A stretch of DNA of 64,000 bases from Caenorhabditis remanei (taxonomy: Eukaryota > Nematoda > Chromadorea > Rhabditida > Rhabditidae), in contig NC_071331.1 in assembly GCF_010183535.1 (NCBI RefSeq), positions 24,056,001 through 24,120,000 on the forward strand, read 5' to 3'. The notes beneath the pieces are model-generated. The model was not told the origin of the DNA, did not search any database, and saw nothing but the letters and a program-made list of their open reading frames with translations. Positions 1 to 11,500 of this stretch are shown here, one piece after another. The position numbers and the translations under genes are program-made. Position 1 is the first letter of the stretch. Each line of letters begins with the position of its first letter.

Positions 1-351
1 TTTGACGCTTTTCCTAATCGAAAATTGAGGCTTAGAACTGAAAACGCGTCACAGGTGCGCCAGACTTAACATTTTTACGATTTTCACTTGAAAAACTGAC
101 AATTTTCAATTGATTTCCAGATTTTCGGTCTGAAATTCAATTTTCTATAATTTTCTAGTCAGGAGCTGAAAATACTCGATTCTCGGCTGGAAATGGTCTA
201 TTTTCAGTGAAAACTCATATTTTTGACTGAAAATGGTCAATTTTGGCTGAAACTAGTCAAATTTTTGTTGAAAACTGTCATTTTTAACTGAAAAATGATA
301 GATTTTAACCAAAAAATGGTTCATTTTTGCTGAAAATTCTGAAATTTGTAG
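1..351 (+). repeat. PARG-A intron with TGAAAAT-type short repeats
   Basis: This is intronic sequence upstream of the first PARG-A exon in the window. It begins inside one dispersed TGGCGCACCTTTGACGCG hairpin (1-70). It continues as a degenerate array of about 20-bp units of the form gctgaaaatggtcaatttt. The intron ends at the acceptor TTTGTAG just before 352. The N-terminal exons of this copy lie outside the window. Confidence 0.7.
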
Positions 352-3300
352 GGCCTGATCCACGATATGTGCGGAATGACAGTCTATCATCCATTCCCGG
401 CGCTCTTTGGATATTTCTCCAAATATGAATCGTATCAAGGAAACAATCGATACGCGTTGGATCAATTCGGACGAGTCGTACAGATTGCGTTGTCTGGTTA
501 TCAGTTGTTGCCAGAGGTACAGTTTATAGAAGAAAATGAGCAAAAATTACGGATTTTTTGGGTGAAAAATTCACATTTTTTGATAAAAAATAGGTCTATC
601 TGTGTTTCCTGATGTCCAAATGTCCGTTTTAACTGAAAAATTGCTGAAAATTGTGATTTTTCAGTGGAAAATTGACAATTTTGAGAATTTCTGTGTGTCT
701 GTCCATCCGGATGTCCATTTTGAGCTGAAAATGAGCGAAAATTACAGATTTTTAGGTAGAAAACAACGGATTTTGATGAAAAATAGGTCTATCTGTGTTT
801 CCGTGCGTCCAAATGTCCGTTTTAACTGGAAAATCGCTAAAAATTAGACATTTTCTGTGTGTCTGTTCGTCCGGATGTCTATTTTGAACTGGAAATGAGC
901 GACAATAACGGATTTTTGATGAAAAATAGGTCTATCTGTGTTTCCGAGTGTCCAGATGCCCATTTTAACTGGAAAATTGCTGAAAATTGTGATTTTTCAG
1001 TGGAAAATTGACATTTTTGAGAATTTCTGTGTGTCTGTTCGTCCGGATGTCCATTTTGAGCTGAAAATGAGTGAAAATTACAGATTTTTGGTTTTTAGGT
1101 AGAAAATTCGCATTTTTTGATGTAAAATAGGTCTATCTGTGTTTCCGAGTGTCCAAATGTCCGTTTTAACAGAAAAATTGCTGAAAATTGAGATTTTTCA
1201 ATGAAAAATAAGGTTTTTTTTCAGCGTATCTACTGTCTGATGGGCCAAGTTGAATCGGCTACACTCTCCCATCGACAGTGTGCTGCTCTCATCGCCAGAA
1301 TGTTCTTCACCTCAACTGCTCCCAACTTTTTGGGGTTAGTTTCAGACATTTTTTGGCTGAAAATGGTTTATTTTGAGCTTAAAATTACCGAATTTGGCTG
1401 AAAATTGTCGATTTTTCATCCAAACGGGACTTTTCGAGAAAAATTTGTACATTTTGGCTTAAAATTGTCATTTTATGACCGAAAATCATTTATTTCTGAC
1501 TGAAAATTATTCATTTTAGTCTGAAAATTCTCATTTTTTGAGGTTTTTTTAGGTGTGACCTAAAAGTGGTTATTTTGACCAAAAATCATTGATTCCTGGC
1601 TCAAAATTATGGAATTTTGGTCTGAAAATTTTCATTTTTGAGGTTTTCTAAATGAAAATGACCAACTTCTGGATGAAATACGCCAGTTCTTGGTCAAAAA
1701 TGCTAAATTTTTGCCCAATCAGTGAAAATCGTGGATTTTGTCAATTTTCAGCCCAAAAATCACCGATTTCTAGCTGAAAATTACCATTTTTCGCAAGGAA
1801 TGGGTAGTTTTCAACCGAATATCACTGATTCCTCGGCCAAAATGCTTGATTTCAGTCTAAAAATGCTCATATCTTGTGGTTTTTGACTGAAATTGACCGA
1901 TTCTGGGCTTAAAATCCTCATTTTTTAGTCAATTTTTCATCAAAACTGGTCAATTTTAGTCGGAAAATTGTCATTTTCGCCGTAAAACGCCCGTAATATT
2001 TTCAGAATACTGAACTCTAACTCGCCGGTTGCCATTGAAAAACTCCGTTTCCTTTTCGCCTACTTCGATCGAATCTCGGCGAATCCACCCCAGGGAGTCG
2101 TCAGTTTCAGACGAATCAGCAGACATGAGGAAACATTGAGAACAACGAAATGGAGAGAGAGAAAATTCCAGAAACTTCCAGAAGTGACGATGATTGACGA
2201 CGAGAGAATTGAACAGGCGACACAGTGCACGCAAGTTGATTTTGCAAACGCATTTCTCGGTGGAGGAGTGACGAAAGAGGGATCTGTTCAGGTTGGAAAT
2301 TTAAATTACTGAAAAAATTGCTGATTTTTGAGCTGAAAATCGTATTTTCAGCAATATTTTTTGTCTGAAAATCACGTTTTTAGAGGAAAAAACTTCGAAC
2401 ATTTCATTTTTCCAAGAAAAATGAGAGTTTTCGGATTGAAAATGCAATTATTTTATTAAAAATTCAGTTTTTTGACCAGGAATTGGATTTTTACGAGAAA
2501 AATCAATCGAAAATGAATTTTTTTGCTTCCATTTCAGATATGATCCTGAAATTCGAAAATTGCAGTTTTTGTAGCTGAAAATCGTATTTTCAGCAATATT
2601 TCTTGTCTGAAAATCACATTTTCAGCCAGCAAAAAACTTTGAAAATGTCCTTCTTCTAAGAAAAATAAAGAATCGCGTTTTTAGCGGGGGAAAAATATCT
2701 CTAAAATAAGATTTTTACTATTAAATATTTTTCTTCAAAATTTTATATCAAAAATGAGTTTTATGACTGAAAATCTCATTTTCAGCCGGATTTTCGGATT
2801 GGAAATTCAATATTTAGTCTAAAATTGCAGTTTTTACTGAAAAATCCTCTCAAAAATGCTATTTTTGAGCAAAAAATCGCATTTTTCAACCATAAAAAAT
2901 GAATTTTCAGCTAAAAATGTAAATCGTATAATATTTTTTGTCTGAAAATCACGTTTTTAGAGGAAAAAACTTTGGAAATTTCATTTTCCAAGAAAAATGA
3001 GGGTTTTCGGATTGAAAATGCAATTATCTGATTAAAAAATTCAGCTTTTTGACCAGGAATTGGATTTTTACGAGAAAAAATCAATCGAAAATGAATTTTT
3101 TTGCTTCCATTTCAGATATGATCCTGAAATTCGAAAATTGCAGTTTTTGTAGCTGAAAATCGTATTTTCAGCAATATTTTTCGTCTGAAAATCACGCTTT
3201 CAGCCAGCAAAAAAAAACGTTGAAAATATCCTTTTTCTAAGAAAAATGAAGACTTTCGGATTCGAAATGCAATTTTTTGGCTAAATGGCAAGTTTTTTGA

Positions 3301-6300
3301 GCTGAAAATCGCGTCTTTAGAGGGAAAAATATCTCAAAAATAAGATTTTTACTATTATATATGAGGTATCGCTCAATTTCAGACTGAAAATGATTTTTTT
3401 TCTTAAATTTTTTATATCAGTAATGAGTTTTATGACTGAAAATCACATTTTGAGCTGAAAGAAACTTTGATTTTTTCTATAAAAAATTAAATTTTTGGAG
3501 TCAAAAATGAGTTTTTTAGACTTAAAATTCAGTTTTTTTTAGCACAAATTGCAGCTTTACTTGAAAAATCTATCGAAATCTGTCAAAAATTCCATTTTTA
3601 GCCGATAATTCCCGTTTTCTGGGTTAGAAAACTAGATTTTCAGTCAAACTACAGCATTTTCAGTTCAATAATTAAATTTTGAGCTCAGAAACTGTGTTTT
3701 CAGCAATTTTTGAATGAAATTTCAATTTTTCAGGAAGAAATACGATTCCTGATGTGTCCAGAGATGATTGTCGGAATGTTATTGAGCAAGACAGCAATGC
3801 ACAACACAGAATCATTCTCAATCATCGGTGCATATGTATACAGTTCGTACGACGGATACGGTAAGTGATTATGAGATCGAAAACTACATTTTTAGCTGAA
3901 AATTCATTTTTTATGGTTGAAAAATGCGATTTTTGCTCAAAAATAGCATTTTTGAGAGGATTTTTCAGTAAAAGCTGCAATTTTAGACTAAATATTGAAT
4001 TTCCAATCCGAAAATCCGGCTGAAAATGAGATTTTCAGTCATAAAACTCATTTTTGATATAAAATTTTGAAGAAAAATATTTAATAGTAAAAATCTTATT
4101 TTAGAGATATTTTTCCCCCGCTAAAAACGCGATTCTTTATTTTTCTTAGAAGAAGGACATTTTCAAAGTTTTTTGCTGGCTGAAAACGTGATTTTCAGAC
4201 AAAAAATATTATACGATTTTCAGCTCAAAAATCAGCAATTTTCGAATTTCAGGAACATCTCTGAAATGGAAGCAAAAAAATTCATTTTCGATTGATTTTT
4301 CTCGTAAAAATCCAATTCCTGGTCAAAAAGCTGAATTTTTTAATCAGATAATTGCATTTTCAATCCGAAAACCCTCATTTTTCTTGGAAAAATGAAATGT
4401 TCGAAGTTTTTTCCTCTAAAAACGTGATTTTCAGACAAAAAATATTATACGATTTTCAGCTCAAAAATCAGCAATTTTCGAATTTCAGGAACATCTCTGA
4501 AATGGAAGCAAAAAAATTCATTTTCGATTGATTTTTCTCGTAAAAATCCAATTCCTGGTCAAAAAGCTGAATTTTTTAATCAGATAATTGCATTTTCAAT
4601 CCGAAAACCCTCATTTTTCTTGGAAAAATGAAATGTTCGAAGTTTTTTCCTCTAAAAACGTGATTTTCAGACAAAAAATATTGCTGAAAATACGATTTTC
4701 AGCTCAAAAATCAGCAATTTTTTCTAATTTCAGGAAAATCTCTGAAATGGAAGCCATTGCAACCGGAAGACGCTGATCAGAACGACTCGTCTCTCCGTGA
4801 TAAATACGGACGTCTTCCGGTCGAAACGATTGCAATCTATGCGATTCAATACAATCGATGGAATGCATTAAGAGAACAAGTCGACGGAGAGAATATCATT
4901 CGAGAGATTCTCAAAGCAATCACCGGATTCACGGCTCAAGAAGGACACCCGTTCGAGACGGTTCCGATTCGGACGGGATGGTGGGGGTGTGGAGCATTCG
5001 GAGGGTGTAAACAGATGAAATGTAAGGGCGGTTTTATGGCGGTTTTTTCACTGAAAAATATTAGAAATGGGCCTTTTCATCGTTAAATGTGTTGAAAATC
5101 CGAAAATTCGGCTCAAAAATCTATCTGGCGCACCTTTGACGCGTTTAAATCGAAAATTGAGCTTCAAAACTGAAAACGCGCCAAAAGCGCGCCAGTGGAT
5201 GCAAGCAGATGAAATGTGAGCGGTTTTTTGGGTTTTTGAAATGTTTTTGACTGAAAAAGTGGGGTTTTGGGCTGAAAAATGATAGAAAATGAAATTAAAA
5301 GCCATTTTTGATCTGAAAATGAAGTTTTTGAGGCGTTTTTGACTGGAAAAATGAGTTTTCAAGCTAAAATTCGACTCTAATTCGAGTCTGTCGCACCTTT
5401 GACGCGTTCAAATCGAAAATTGAGCTTCAAAACTGATAACGCGTCAAAGGTGCCCCATGGGTCTGGCGTACCGTTCGCACGATTTGTTTGTTTGTTTTTA
5501 GGCTGAAAAATGAGAGAAAATGACATTTCAAACCATTTTTAGATCTGAAAATGAAGTTTTAGAGATATTTTTGACTGGAAAAGTGGTTTTTCTGGCTGAA
5601 AAATGAGTTTTTAAAGAAATGAGGTTTCTAATTGTTTTAGCTGTCAATAGAGTTTTTGAGATGTTTTTGACTGGAAAAATGGGTTTTTTTCACTGAAAAA
5701 TGAGTTTTGAAGGTAAAATTTCACTCTGAAATGTGCCTGGCGCGCCTTTGACGCGTTTAAATCGAAAATTGAGGCTCAAAACTGAAAACGCGTCAAAGGC
5801 GCGCCTGTTTATAATCATAAATTCGGAAATCGGGACATCTAGAGTCCTGAGAGACGGTTTCATTCTAGAAACGCGTCAAAGGTGCGCCAGACAAGATTTT
5901 TTTACAGTTTCCCATCGAGAACGTCTGAAAATCGATGATTTTAACGAGAAATTTAGGAAAAACGCGTCAAAGGCGCCCCAGATAGGAGTTTTCAGAACGA
6001 AAATCAGTGAAAATCAATATTTTCCCATTCAAAAATGCGTCAAAGGTGCGCCCGTCGCAGTATTTTCGGCGTTTTGAGGCTGAAAATTGAGCTTTTTACG
6101 CCATTTTTCTCACTAAATATTCAATTTTCAGTCATGATCCAAGTGATTGCCGCCGGATACGCTCGCCGCCCCCTCCAATTCTGTACATTTGGAGAGACGA
6201 AGCTCTCGGAGCAATGCAGAAAACTGATGGAAAAGTTGAAGGCCAAAGATGTCACTATTGGTAAGGAAATGTTGGAAAAATCATTGATTTTGGGCTGAAA

Positions 6301-7062
6301 ATTCGAAAATTTGACTCTGAAATGTGTCTGGCGCACCTTTGACGCTCAAAACTGAAAACGCGTCAAAGGTACGCCAGACTCGACATTTTTTGCAATTTTC
6401 ACTTGAAAATCGATTTTCGGTCTGAAAATGATAAATTATCGGTCGAAAATCCGGAAATTTTATACTAAAATGTGTCTGGCGCACCTTCGACGCTTTTCCT
6501 AATCGAAAATTGAGGCTTAGAACTGAAAACGCGTCACAGGTGCGCCAGACTTGATATTTTTACGATTTTCACTTGAAAAACTGAAATTTTTCAATTGATT
6601 TCAAGATTTTTAGCTGAAAATCGAATTTTCTATAATTTTCTGGCGTACCTTTGACGCTTCCAAATTGAAAAATGGGGGCTCTACGCGTAAAAGGTGCTCC
6701 ATGAGTCTGGCGTACCTTTAGCGCTATTTGTTTTTTTGAAAACGCGCCAAAATGAGCGCCAGACGCGAAATTTTTTGCGATTTTCACTTGAAATTCTGAA
6801 AATTTTCTACATTTTTCAGCTGAAAATATACTTTTCGAGTGAAAAAATCGATTTTCAGGCTAAAAATACTCAACAATTCCAAAATTTCAGTAGATTTCCA
6901 GCCAAATCTCATATTTTTCTAGGTACCCTCTTCGGAATGCTCAGAAGGCTCGATGCGCTGCCGACACTCACCGACAGTACCGTCTTCGATTACATCTCCA
7001 CGACGATCAGCGATCCCGGATGGAAGCAAGCCACGCCTCCCGTCCAGCATCAAGTACAGTAA
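352..7062 (+). CDS. Poly(ADP-ribose) glycohydrolase copy A, catalytic part (5' truncated by window)
   Basis: PARG cleaves ribose-ribose bonds in poly(ADP-ribose) to reverse PARP signalling. Seven exons join in phase: 352-516, 1225-1334, 2006-2291, 3734-3860, 4734-5021, 6132-6260 and 6923-7062 (TAA). Exon 3 carries VDFANAFLGGGV and ends TKEGSVQ. Exon 4 opens with EEIRF. Together they give the PARG signature GGG-X6-QEE with the catalytic Glu pair. Exon 5 has the GWWGCGAFGG loop and exon 6 has FCTFGE, both in PARG order. Upstream exons match the helical accessory domain (SATLSHRQCAALIARMFF). Odd points: the conserved AIDA after the catalytic exon reads AIYA here (Asp to Tyr), while copies B and C keep Asp. 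The introns around exon 4 form a large inverted repeat. The N-terminal exons lie before the window. The nematode orthologue could be parg-1 or parg-2; I cannot tell which. Confidence 0.9.
560..1200 (+). repeat. Minisatellite in PARG-A intron, about four units
   Basis: A block containing aataggtctatctgtgtttcc and GTCCATCCGGATGTCC recurs with anchors near 591, 786, 926 and 1128, so units are about 140-200 bp. Copy C also has four units and copy B only two, so repeat number changed after the duplication. Confidence 0.75.
1335..2005 (+). other. PARG-A intron, AT-rich
   Basis: Intron between the exon ending TTTTTGG|G and the exon starting AATACTG. It holds only degenerate TGAAAAT / TTTTTGGC short repeats. 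I see no gene or element in it. Confidence 0.6.
2292..4733. repeat. Large inverted duplication flanking the catalytic QEE exon of PARG-A
   Basis: The intron at about 2340-2930 is a near-exact reverse complement of about 3880-4500. A further direct copy lies at about 2930-3240. The exon at 3734-3860 sits between the arms. Copies B and C do not have this arrangement; their upstream intron carries TGGCGCACC hairpins and a pseudo-exon fragment instead. Confidence 0.75.
4252..4733 (+). repeat. Tandem 236-bp duplication carrying decoy splice acceptors
   Basis: The string TTTCAGGAACATCTCTGAAA, nearly the acceptor and 5' edge of the real exon at 4734, occurs at about 4246 and again at about 4482. 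Each is followed by the same intronic sequence. The period is 236 bp. The copies give intact AG acceptors but the following sequence is not coding. Confidence 0.75.
5022..6131 (+). repeat. PARG-A intron with dispersed TGGCGCACCTTTGACGCG hairpins
   Basis: Several paired motifs occur, for example 5124-5202, 5391-5462, 5728-5806 and 5868-6060. In each, CTGGCGCACCTTTGACGCG is followed tens of bases later by its reverse complement CGCGTCAAAGGTGCGCCAG, so each pair can form a hairpin. The spacer usually contains a form of aaatcgaaaattgagctc. No gene was seen. Confidence 0.75.
6261..6922 (+). repeat. PARG-A intron with four TGGCGCACC-type hairpins
   Basis: Inverted motif pairs lie at about 6328-6382, 6474-6552, 6642-6712 and 6713-6757. 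Variants include TGGCGTACCTTTAGCGC. The remainder is TGAAAAT-type filler up to the acceptor TTTCTAG. Confidence 0.7.
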
Positions 7063-8532
7063 TCCAGGAGGCTCCGCCCAGTTTTCTGGCCCTTTTTCTG
7101 TTAAATTTGAGCCATTCTCCCCGTATTCTATGCTAGGCTCCGCCCATTTCCCCTTTCCCACCCCCAAGCTCCGCCCACTTGTTTCTGGCGTTTTTTTTCT
7201 GTTTTATTTAAGTAGTTTTGTCAAGCCCCGCCCTTTTTTCCCAATTTTATGCCCCAAGCTCCGCCTACTTTTTGCCCCTTTTTCTGTAAAATTTGAGCCA
7301 TTTTCCCGTATTCTCTGCTAGGCTCCGCCCATTTCCCCTTTCCCACCCCCAAGCTCCGCCCACTTGTTTCTGGCGTTTTTTTTCTGTTTTATTTAAGTAG
7401 TTTTGTCAAGCCCCGCCCTTTTTTCCCAATTTTATGCCCCAAGCTCCGCCTACTTTTTGCCCCTTTTTCTGTAAAATTTGAGCCATTCTCCCCGTATTCT
7501 ATGCTAGGCTCCGCCCATTTCCCCTTTCCCACCCCCAAGCTCCGCCCACTTGTTTCTGGCGTTTTTTTTCTGTTTTATTTAAGTAGTTTTGTCAAGCCCC
7601 GCCCTTTTTTCCCAATTTTATGCCCCAAGCTCCGCCTACTTTTTGCCCCTTTTTCTGTAAAATTTGAGCCATTTTCCCGTATTCTCTGCTAGGCTCCGCC
7701 CCTTTTCACCGTATTTTCCATTTCCAAGATCCGCCTATTATTTCTGGCGTTTTTCTGACAAATTTAAACCATTTTCCCGTATTTTATGATAAGCCCCGCC
7801 CACTTTTTTCCCTATTTTTCTCCGGATGCCCCGCCCCTTTTCATCGTATTTCTTTTTCCAAGCTCCGCCCACTTTCCCTTTTTTCTGTTAAATTTGAGCC
7901 GTTTTCCCGTATTCTATACTAGGCTCCGCCCCTTTTCTTCGCCTTTTGTCTTTTCAAAGATAGGCCACGCCCTCTTTTTCCTTTATTTCCCTCTTTGGCT
8001 CCGCCCCCTCTATCTTTCCGGTATTCTCTACATAATTTATAATGATCTCTGTCTGGCCCCGCCCAGTTTCCTCTCTATTTTTTCTGTTTTATACGTATTT
8101 TCGATATTTTTGGGACTACTTTTTTTTCATTTAATTATGATAATGATGATGTACATGAAATTTCCAGTGTCCCCCACTTAAATTTTCGGTTTTTTTGTTG
8201 TGATTTTTGGCAGAAACGCGCCTCCGACACGCCTGATGATCAGAAATTGTGAATTTCGAATTTCAGATCAATTTTTTTACTAAATGACGCAATAAACTTC
8301 GACAAACAGCTCAAAAATCATTCAAAAACTCGAAAGTTTTTTCAAAAAAGTCCGCGTGACGGTGTTTGCGTACAATGCGTCATATCTGACGACAATTTGA
8401 TTTTTTACACGAAAATATAGCAAATTGAGCATAAAAACCGACATAAAAAGAGATGAAAATGAGTATCAATAAGTGGGAAAGTGAGATTTCAGTAAATTTC
8501 AAAAAAAAAATTATCAAAAAATGCCAAAAAAT
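7063..8532. repeat. Convergent 3' flank of PARG-A and RNH2B-A, CTCCGCCC-rich
   Basis: No gene is seen between the two stop codons. The first kilobase carries dozens of GCTCCGCCC motifs. A 185-186-bp unit is present three times in tandem (7131-7686) but only once in the equivalent regions of copies B and C. An AATAAA at 8291-8296 could serve the + strand but is 1.2 kb from the PARG stop. A conserved segment with tgacggtgtttgcgtacaa near 8358 recurs in the other copies. Confidence 0.6.
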
Positions 8533-11500
8533 TTAATTTTTCTTTGCAAAAAACGCGGAAATCGATTTTGTTCCCTTCGACGCCGCCTGCAATTTTTTCG
8601 CCTGAATCGATTCTTTCGGTTTCTTCACAATAGGCTTCTCATCCGGGTACTCATCGTCTTCTGGCGCTTTTCTCTTCATACTTTGATCGATATTTTCAGA
8701 TGCGGACGGTTCTTGAATTTTCAGATGTGATTTGATGGCAGTGATGATGTCGACTGGCAGGTAATCGATCAGAAATTGGAAGACGTGACGGTCGAACGCT
8801 TCGGCTGCAAGAAAATAGGGATTCTGGCGTGACGTTGGCGCGTTTTTTGAGGCAAAAAATGACAAAAATCGGGAGATTCTGGGGCACTTTTGGCGCGTTT
8901 TTGAAACGAAAATTGCATTTCTGGCGCACCTTCGGCGCTTTTTCCACACAAAATGATTTGTCTGGCGTGACGTTGGCGCGTTTTTTCAGGCAAAAAGGCG
9001 AAAATCTGGAGATTCTGGCTCAAATTTGGCGCGTTTTTGGGATCTCATGAGCTGGGGTGACGTTGGCGCGTTTTTGGACGAAAGCAGGATCTGGGGCACC
9101 TTCGGCGCCTTTTCAACACAAAATGATTTGTCTGGCGTGACGTTGGCGCGTTTTTTCAGGCAAAAAGGCGAAAATCGGGCATTTTTGAAGTAAATTCGGA
9201 GACTCTGGCGTATCTTTGGCGCGTTTTTGACAATTACGTAGCTGGCGCACCTTTGACGCGAAAGTTCCCAAAAAACTATCTTGACAGAGAGCTGGGGTGA
9301 CGTTGGCGCGTTTTTTGAGGCAAAAAATATCATTTTTACCAAAAAAATGGCGTCTGGGGCGCCTTTAACTCTATTTTCGGATTTCAAACGAAAAAAAACG
9401 CGCCAAAGACGCCCCAGACTTCGGAATTTCTCGAATATTCGAAACTTACGACAATCGAGAAGTGATTTATGCGCATCTTTCGCCATTTCCACTTTCAGTC
9501 CATCGAATTTTCGTTTGATCCATTCCATCAACTTCTCCTGATTCAGACGGTACAGTTTCACGTCGAGAACGTCTGAAAATGGGATGATTTTAACGAGAAA
9601 TTGAGGAAAAACGCGTCAAAGGCGCGCCAGATGGGAGTTTTTCGGTGCGAAAATCAGTGAAAATCAATATTTTCCCATTCCAAAAAACGCGTGAAAGGTG
9701 CGCCAGGCTCATTTTTCTAAAATTTTCTATTTAAAAACGCGTCTGAGGCATGCCAGACTTCATTTTTCTCCAAAATTTCACCTGAAAAGCGCGTCAAAGG
9801 TGCGCCAGACACTCTTTTCTCGATTTTAGGCTTATTTATCTAAAATCACAAAAAATTCCAGATTTTCGGCCAAAAACCTTTAAAACTGTGAAAAATCGTG
9901 AAAATTTGAGGTTTTTTGATGCGAAAATCACATTTTTACCGCAATTTTTCAGTCGAAAATCATACTTTTTCCAATTTTTGCTTATTTTTCCAAAAATGTT
10001 CAATTACAAACGCGACTGAGGCACGCCAGACCGGAATCCAGCGCGTCCGAGGTGCGCCAGCCTCTTTTTTATCATAAACCGCGTCAAAGGTGCGCCAGGC
10101 TTCATTTTCGCTCATTTTTCCGTTTTTTGACACAGTTTTTACAAAAAAAACGCGTCTGAGGTGCGCCAGTAATCAATTTTCTTCAAATTTACGCTCGAAA
10201 CGCGTCTAAGGCGCGACAGCCTTTTTTGAGACCGACGTTCTCCAAATTTTCACCTGAAAACCGCGTCAAAAGCACGCCGGACACTCCTTTCTCAATTTTT
10301 TTGGCCATTTTTCTAAAAAAAAAAACGTCTGAGGCACGCCAGCCTTCGTTTTCGCTCAATTTTTCCGGTTTTTGACTGGATTACCACAGAATTTTCACCT
10401 GAAACCGCGTCAAAGGCACACCAGCGCCCTCCCGTACCTTTCACATCAGCGACTGATTCCAACGCCTTGAGAATCCTCTCGTTTCTCGCCACTTCTCGGA
10501 TTCCTTCGAACTTTTCGTCGACGAGAATTTCGTCGATTTCCAGAAATTTGTCGGCCGTTTTGTGGAGAAATGGGAGACAAATGAAGATGGGATTGAATGG
10601 GGCAATGAGATGGACGGTACCGTTCTCAATGATACTCTCTCCGTAGAAGAATGAACGATGACCGTCGTTGATGGCGAGAATCTGAAAGAAAATGGAAGTT
10701 TTTAGTGAAAAATGAGCAAAAATTGAGCAATTTTCTGGACTTTTGACTAGAAAATCGGGATTTTCAGAGTGTCTGGCGCGCCTCGGACGCGTTTTAGAGT
10801 AGGAAGATGTTAATTTTGAGCCTAAATTTGAAGAAAATTGAGGAAAATGCAAGTCTGTGGAAAAATGAGCAAAAATTGAGCAATTTTCTGGATTTTTGAC
10901 TAGAAAATTGGCATTTCCAGTGTCAGGCGCACCTCGGACGCGTTTTTACCGTAAATTTGAAGAAAATTGAACACTGGCGTGCCTTTGACGCGTTTTCATT
11001 GAACATTTTAATTGGAGTTTTTAGTGGAAAAATGAGCAAAAATTTCGAATTTTCTGGATTTTTGATTCGAAAATTGGAATTTTCAGTGTCTGGCGTACCT
11101 CGGACGCGTTTTGAGCGTAAATTTGAAGAAAATTGGGTACTGGCGCGCCTTTGACGTGTTTACCGGTCAAAAACCGGGAAAATTGAGCGAAAATGAATTC
11201 TGGCGTACCTTTGACGCGGTTTCTGGTGAAAAAAAGAGACTGGCGCACCTCGGACGCGCTGGATTTCGGTCTGGCGTGCCTCAGTCGCGTTTTCAATTGA
11301 ACATTTTCAGAAAAATAAGCCGAAAATGCGAAATAATGTGATTTTTGACTGAAAAAACCCTCTAAATTTCACGATTATCCACAATTTTCAAGATTTTTCG
11401 ACTGGAAATCTGGAATTTTCAGTGGAATTTCGTGCTCACCTCATCAAAATGTGTGTCGGAGATACGGAACAGTGCACATCCCTCTTTCGGGTGTCTCAGT

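Noticed and set aside
253..543. Minus-strand 96-codon open frame with YLWQQLITRQRN
   Set aside because: Antisense shadow of the PARG exon at 352-516; the sense frame has correct splice sites and phase.
6953..8181. Open frames with repeated LRPL / PFSVKFEPF
   Set aside because: Products of the CTCCGCCC-rich 3' flank and its 185-bp triplication, frame not conserved between copies.
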